From: DATAGF01 sp963819845
Lineage (GTDB): Bacteria > Actinomycetota > Thermoleophilia > Miltoncostaeales > Miltoncostaeaceae
DNA length: 64,000 nucleotides
Reading direction: 5' to 3'
Assembly: GCA_963819845.1 (NCBI GenBank)
Contig: CAWFXQ010000016.1
Span: 62,001 to 126,000, forward strand
Shown here: one piece after another, positions 59,853 to 64,000 of the stretch
Numbering within the stretch: the stretch's first letter is position 1
Layout: the number at the start of each line of letters is the position of its first letter
Notes under the pieces: generated by a model
The model's database searches: none
Told to the model about the DNA's origin: nothing
Seen by the model: the letters and a program-made list of their open reading frames with translations, nothing else
Program-made: the position numbers and the translations under genes

Positions 59853-60430
59853 CCCCCCTGGCCCGTCAGATCGAGGCCCTGCTGTTCCTCAGCCCCGACC
59901 CCCTGTCGCTGGTGGCGCTCTGCGAGATCACCGAGGAGCCGCCCGGGGCCGTCCAGCGCGCGCTGGCCGAGCTGACCGAGCGCCACGGCCCCGGCGGCGG
60001 CCTCGAGGTCGCCGAGGTCGGCGGCGGCGTCGCCCTGCGCACCCGCGCCGACCTGGCCGAGGTCTGCGACCGCCTGCGCGAGCGGCCGCCCGAGGACCGC
60101 ATCAGCCCGGCGGGCCTCGAGACCCTGGCGGTCGTCGCCTACCTCGAGCCGATCAGCCGGCCGCAGATCAGCCGTCTCCGCGGCGTGGCCGCCGACACGA
60201 CGGTGGCCTCGCTGGTCGAGCGGGGCCTGCTCGAGGAGGCCGGCCGCCCCGCCGAGGGCGGGGCGATGCGCTACCGCACCACGCGCCTGTTCCAGGAGCG
60301 CTTCGACCTGCGCGGCCCCGGCGACCTGCCACCGCTCGAGCGGTTCGAGCTGAGCGGCCCCGAGGCCGACCGTGTGCGCCGGCGCCTGGTCGAGGCCGGC
60401 CACCTGGCGGACGACGGCGATGACGGGTGA
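59849..60430 (+). CDS. scpB: Segregation and condensation protein B
   Basis: 193 residues from GTG 59849. Two winged-helix domains: RQIEALLFLSPDPLSL at the N-terminus and ISPAGLETLAVVAYLEPISRPQISRLRGV (about 90-118), the ScpB signature. Dimer that stabilises ScpA on SMC. Overlaps rluB. Confidence 0.92.
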   Translation: MTPLARQIEALLFLSPDPLSLVALCEITEEPPGAVQRALAELTERHGPGGGLEVAEVGGGVALRTRADLAEVCDRLRERPPEDRISPAGLETLAVVAYLEPISRPQISRLRGVAADTTVASLVERGLLEEAGRPAEGGAMRYRTTRLFQERFDLRGPGDLPPLERFELSGPEADRVRRRLVEAGHLADDGDDG

Positions 60431-61151
60431 GCGGATGCGCGTCCACCGCGCCCTCGCGCAGGCCGGTGTGGCCAGCCGCCGGGCCGCCGAGGCGCTGGTG
60501 GCCGAGGGCCGCGTCGCGGTCAACGGCGCGCCGGCCGGCGTGGGCCAGCTCGTGGGCCCGGGCGACCGGCTCGAGGTTGACGGGCGGCCGGTGCGCGACC
60601 CCCAGAACCTGCGCGCCTACCTGCTCAACAAGCCGGCGGGGGTCGTCTCGACGGCCCGCGACCCCCAGGGGCGCCCCACGGTGCTCGACGGCCTGCCGAC
60701 CGAGGTGCGCGTCTACCCCGTGGGCCGGCTCGACCTCGACACCACCGGGGCGCTGCTCGTGACCAACGACGGCGAGCTGGCGGCCCGGCTCATGCACCCG
60801 TCCTCGACGGCTCCGAAGACCTACGAGGCGCTGCTGCGCGGCCGCGTCTCGGCCGAGACGGTCCGGCGCCTGCGCCGCGGCGTCGAGCTGGAGGACGGGG
60901 TCACCGCGCCCGCCCGCGTGCGGGCCATGGACCGGCTGGCCCCCGGGGGCACCTGGCTCGAGATCGAGCTCACCGAGGGGCGCAACCGGCAGTTGCGCCG
61001 GATGGGCGACGCCGTCGGGCACCGCGTCCTGCGCCTGCACCGGTCGCGCTACGCGGGCATCGGTCTCGGTCGGCTGGCGCCCGGGCGATGGCGCCCGATC
61101 ACCCGCGCCGAGTGGACCCGCCTCGGCGAGCTGGTGGGGCTCGAGCGCTGA
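60420..61151 (+). CDS. rluB: Pseudouridine synthase RluB/RsuA family
   Basis: 243 residues from ATG 60420; ATG 60435 is an alternative. S4 RNA-binding domain (RVHRALAQAGVASRRAAEALVAEGRV) and the synthase domain with catalytic Asp in YPVGRLDLDTTGALLVTNDGELAARL; LTEGRNRQLRRMGDAVGHRVLRLHR is the C-terminal block. Probably modifies helix 89 of 23S rRNA. The scpA-scpB-rluB order is widespread. Confidence 0.92.
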   Translation: MTGERMRVHRALAQAGVASRRAAEALVAEGRVAVNGAPAGVGQLVGPGDRLEVDGRPVRDPQNLRAYLLNKPAGVVSTARDPQGRPTVLDGLPTEVRVYPVGRLDLDTTGALLVTNDGELAARLMHPSSTAPKTYEALLRGRVSAETVRRLRRGVELEDGVTAPARVRAMDRLAPGGTWLEIELTEGRNRQLRRMGDAVGHRVLRLHRSRYAGIGLGRLAPGRWRPITRAEWTRLGELVGLER

Positions 61152-61159
61152 GCGGGCCG

Positions 61160-61533
61160 GTGCTCAGGGCGATCCGGGGCGCGACCACGGTGGCGCGAGG
61201 ACACGAGCGAGGCGATCCGCAGCGCACCGCCGAGCTGCTCGGCGAGGTGCTCTCGCGCCAACGGGCTGACGGCCGTCGAGCTCGTGTCGATCATCTTCAC
61301 GGCCACCGAGGACCTGAGCGCCGAGTTCCCCGCGGTCGCCGCGCGCGAGATCGGCCTCGAGCGCCGTCCCCCTGATCTGCGCCCGCGAGATCCCCGTCGT
61401 CGGGGCCCTCGGGATGTGCATCCGGGTGATGGTCCACTGCTACGCCCCGCCCGACCGCGACGATCCGCCACGTCTACCTGCACGGGGCCGCGCTGCCCTG
61501 CGGCCCGACCTGTCGGGCACCTCCCAGCGGTGA
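61160..61533 (+). CDS. aroH: Chorismate mutase AroH type, several frameshifts
   Basis: About 123 residues after repair. Pieces in changing frames read: LRAIRGATTVAR, then SIIFTATEDLSAEFPAVAAREIGLE, then ICAREIPVVGALGMCIRVMVHCY, then IRHVYLHGAA and RPDLSGTSQR. Order and sequence match the trimeric Bacillus-type chorismate mutase. At least four or five single-base changes are needed (around 61196, 61255, 61365, 61463 and 61490). rluB-aroH order also fits. Either dense sequence errors or true decay. Enzyme forms prephenate. Confidence 0.65.
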
Positions 61534-61630
61534 CCGGTCCTGGGCGCGAGGCGGAGCGGCCCTCCCTCGCTGTCGATTCGTGCCCCACCGCCGCGACTCA
61601 GGGGCACACCACCGACGGAGGAGGGCCACC

Positions 61631-62067
61631 ATGGCCGGCTTCACGCGAGAGTTGACCGAGGCGTTCGAGCTCGATGCCGAGCGCGACATCCGCAACGTGC
61701 ACGGCTCGCCTGGCTGGATGGAGCTGACCACGACCGACCCCGCCGCCGCGCGGGAGTTCGTGGAAGCCGTGTTCGGCTGGGGCTTCCAGGCGATGTCGAT
61801 CGGCAGGCGGCGAGTACACCGTGGTCGAGGTGCGCGGCCACGGGGTGGGCGGCATCCGCGCGCCGCAGCCGGGCGAGGGCACGCGCCGGCCTGGAGCACC
61901 TACGTCACCGTCGAGGACGCCGACGAGACGGCCCGCCGGGTCGAGGCGGCGGGCGGGAGCGTCCTCATCCCCCGACCGACCTGCCCGGCGTGGGCCGCAT
62001 GGTCGGCTTCGAGCACCCGGCCGCGGGGCGGATGCTCGCCTTCGAGCACCTTCGCCCGTTCGAATGA
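61631..62067 (+). CDS. VOC (glyoxalase/bleomycin-resistance fold) protein, several frameshifts
   Basis: About 145 residues after repair; ATG 61631 follows GGAGGAGGG. VHGSPGWMELTTTDPAAAREFVEAVFGW is the first beta-alpha-beta unit. Then frames change near 61803, 61888 and in the C-run 61968-61972, giving GEYTVVEVRGHGVGGI, PAWSTYVTVEDADETARRVEAAGGSVL and PGVGRMVGFEHPAAGRML. Single VOC chain that would dimerise. Substrate unknown. Convergent with nadC. Confidence 0.65.
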
Positions 62068-62923
62068 TCACCGATCCGCGCCCGGCGCGCCTCGCGGCGC
62101 CGGGGGCGCCGGCGATGGCGTCGAGCCCGAGGTCCAGCGCCGGGGCGGAGTGGGTGAGCGCGCCCACCGAGACGGCGTCGACGCCCGCCGCGCCGGCCGC
62201 CCGGGCGCCCTCGAGGGTCATCCCCCCCGAGGCCTCGGTGCGGGCCCGGCCGCCCACGAGGGCGACGGCCGCGCGCAGCCCGCCGGGGGTCATGTTGTCG
62301 AGCAGGATCCAGTCGGCGCCGGCGTCCATCGCCCTCCGGACGCCGTCGAGGTCGTCGGCCTCCACCTCCACGAGCACGCCCGGCAGCTCGCGCCGGGCCC
62401 GCGCGAGCGCGCCGGCCAGCCCCGCCCCGGCGAGGGCCAGATGGTTGTCCTTCACGAGCACGCGGTCGAAGAGGCCCATCCGGTGGTTGCGCCCGCCCCC
62501 CGCCACGACGGCCGCCTTCTCGAGCGCCCGCATCCCGGGGGTCGTCTTGCGCGTGTCGAGCACGGCGGCGGGCGCGGCGGCGCGGACGTAGGCGGCGGTG
62601 AGGGTCGCCACCCCCGACAGGTGGCAGAGCAGGTTCAGCAGCGTGCGCTCGGCGCCGAGCACCGCCCGAGCCGGGCCCTCGACCTCCGCGACGGCGGTCC
62701 CGGGGGCGAGGGGGGCGCCGTCGTCCAGCAGCCAGCGCCCGGCGACGCCCGTCTGGCGCAGCACCTCCTCGCCCGCGGCGCGCCCGGCGAGCACCCCGTC
62801 GGCCCGCGACACCACCCGCGCCGCGAGGCGCGCGCGCTCCGGGATCAGCAGCGCCGAGGTGATGTCGCCGCGCTCGCCCAGGTCCTCGGCGAGCGCGGCG
62901 CCGACCAGCTCCGCGGTCGTCAC
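62068..62923 (-). CDS. nadC: Nicotinate-nucleotide pyrophosphorylase (carboxylating)
   Basis: About 285 residues from GTG 62923. ALAEDLGERGDITSALLI, HLSGVATLT, LDTRKTTPGMRALEKAAVVAGGGRNHRMGLFDRVLVKDNH, LLDNMTPGGLR, EASGGMTLE and GVDAVSVGALTHSAPALDLGLD are all NadC blocks. The read frame runs on to 61598, but a one-base shift in the G-run at 62102-62106 would give a stop at 62068 and a normal length. Makes nicotinate mononucleotide from quinolinate. Start is 1 nt after the nadA stop. Confidence 0.9.
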
Positions 62924-62924
62924 C

Positions 62925-64000
62925 TCACGCCAGGGCGAGCATCCGGTCGAGGGCGAGGCGCCCGAGGCGCGCCATCTCCTCGTCAACCGACACCACGTTC
63001 ACGATCTCGCCCGCCGCCAGCGACTCGAGGCACCAGGTGAGCTTGGGCAGGTCGATCCGGTTCATGGTCACGCAGGGGCAGATGTCCTCGCGCAGGCACG
63101 AGATGCGCTTGTCCGGGTGGCGCTGCCGCAGGCGGTTGACCAGGTTCCAGTCGGTCCCGATGACGATCGACGACGCGGCCGGCAGCTCCTCGCAGCGGCG
63201 GATGATGTACTCGGTGCTGCCGTCCTCGTCGGCCGCCTCGACCACCGGGCGCGGGCACTCGGGGTGCACGATCACCCGCACGCCGGGGTCGGCGGCGCGG
63301 GCCTCGGCCACCTGGCGCGCGGTGAAGGCCGTGTGCACGTTGCAGAACCCCTTCCAGAGGATGACCGGCGCCTCGGCGAGGTCGTCCTGCGCCAGGCCCC
63401 CGAGGTCCGCGTGGCGGGGGTTCCACACCAGGGGCGCGCCGGGGTCCATGCCCAGGCGGCAGGCCGTGTTGCGACCCAGGTGCTCGTCGGGGAAGAAGAA
63501 GACCGCGTCGCCCTCGGAGAGGGCCCAGCGGAACGCCCGCTCGGCGTTGCCCGAGGTGCAGACGGCGCCGCCGTGCTCGCCGACGAATGCCTTGAGGTCG
63601 GCGCCCGAGTTCATGTAGGTGAGCGGGATCACCCGCTTCCCCGGGAGGGCCGCGGTCATCTGGTCCCACGCGTCGCGCACCGTGAAGATGTCGGCGCACT
63701 CGGCCAGGTGGCATCCGGCGCCGAGGTCGGGCAGCACCACGGTCTGGCCGGGCGACTTGAGCACGTCGGCGGCCTCGGCCATGAAGTAGACGCCCAGGAA
63801 CACGATCAGCTCGGCCTCGGTCGCGGCCGCGCCGCGCCGGGCGAGCAGGAACGAGTCGCCGGTCACGTCGGCGAACTCGATCACCTCGTCCTTCTGGTAG
63901 TGGTGGCCGAGGATCACGGCGCGGGCGCCGAGCGCCTCGCGCGCCGCCCAGGCGCGCTCGCGCAGCTCGGCCAGGGGCACGCCCGCGACGGGGAGGGCGC
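62925..64000 (-). CDS. nadA: Quinolinate synthase A (5' end may lie outside the window)
   Basis: 351 residues from GTG 63980; the frame remains open to the window edge, so the true start may be upstream. ILGHHYQKDEVIEFADVTGDS, GVYFMAEAADVL, VLPDLGAGCHLAE, YMNSGADLKAFVGEHGGAVCTSGNA and the Cys residues in GCHLAEC, GFCNVHT and CPCVTMN (4Fe-4S ligands) identify NadA. Condenses iminoaspartate with DHAP. nadB is not in the window. Confidence 0.93.
   Translation of the reverse strand, partial: ALPVAGVPLAELRERAWAAREALGARAVILGHHYQKDEVIEFADVTGDSFLLARRGAAATEAELIVFLGVYFMAEAADVLKSPGQTVVLPDLGAGCHLAECADIFTVRDAWDQMTAALPGKRVIPLTYMNSGADLKAFVGEHGGAVCTSGNAERAFRWALSEGDAVFFFPDEHLGRNTACRLGMDPGAPLVWNPRHADLGGLAQDDLAEAPVILWKGFCNVHTAFTARQVAEARAADPGVRVIVHPECPRPVVEAADEDGSTEYIIRRCEELPAASSIVIGTDWNLVNRLRQRHPDKRISCLREDICPCVTMNRIDLPKLTWCLESLAAGEIVNVVSVDEEMARLGRLALDRMLALA

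Noticed and set aside
61598..62986. A 462-residue NadC with a long C-terminal extension
   Set aside because: The extension is the antisense of the VOC gene and lacks any domain; a stop at 62068 in the adjacent frame gives the normal NadC length.
1..64000. CRISPR array, tRNA, rRNA, insertion sequence or prophage
   Set aside because: No repeat-spacer pattern, cloverleaf, terminal inverted repeats, transposase or phage genes were seen; gaps are short and accounted for.

Overview
This is a 64 kb stretch of a very GC-rich bacterial chromosome. Frequent GTG starts, stop/start overlaps of the GTGA/ATGA type, a meso-DAP-type MurE, an ergothioneine pair (egtB-egtD), FHA/Ser-Thr-kinase signalling and the absence of outer-membrane functions point to an actinomycete. 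The alanine-rich degenerate-repeat protein and Arg/Leu-rich secreted beta proteins suggest a deep-branching actinobacterial class such as Thermoleophilia (inference, moderate confidence). No rRNA, tRNA, IS element, prophage or CRISPR array was recognised.

Layout. 1-5278: end of a sensor kinase, then a Tad/Flp pilus-type operon (small Zn-ribbon protein, CpaB, TadZ, TadA, TadB, TadC, pilin-like remnant). 5343-9091: a DUF429 protein, then a minus-strand operon (ExeA-like ATPase, small unknown, two CHAD proteins, metallophosphoesterase). 9145-25045: an almost complete dcw cluster (mraZ, rsmH, ftsL, ftsI, murE, murF, mraY, murD, ftsW, murG, murC, murB, ftsQ, ftsZ), with a small divergent membrane-protein gene whose promoter carries a LexA-box-like sequence. 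25134-30936: complete glycine cleavage operon (gcvT, gcvH, gcvPA, gcvPB, lpd). 30963-40808: minus-strand secreted and signalling genes (repeat protein, radical SAM protein, two Ser/Thr kinases, subtilase, FN3-like secreted protein). 40955-48752: antiporter with USP domains followed by a tightly coupled set: FHA-HtrA protease, flavoprotein, small membrane protein, predicted pseudokinase and Zn-ribbon-FHA protein. 48813-57515: fluoroacetate-dehalogenase-like hydrolase, SOS-box dinB, VanW-type wall protein, egtBD, alkA, a Crp-family regulator and a CPBP protease. 57573-64000: trpS, a decayed methyltransferase, scpA-scpB-rluB, aroH, a VOC protein, nadC and nadA.

Two window-wide patterns stand out. 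First, many genes have a TANNNT -10 box only 6-10 nt (once 13 nt) before the start codon, implying leaderless mRNAs. Second, at least ten genes are split by single-base frameshifts, including essential murE, and several breaks lie in G or C runs. This looks like residual sequence error rather than biology, densest at about 61.2-62.1 kb. Coordinates for such genes span the whole inferred gene.

The most interesting candidates are the SOS-type promoter driving a two-helix membrane protein divergent from the division cluster, and the FHA-protease/flavoprotein/pseudokinase/FHA locus.
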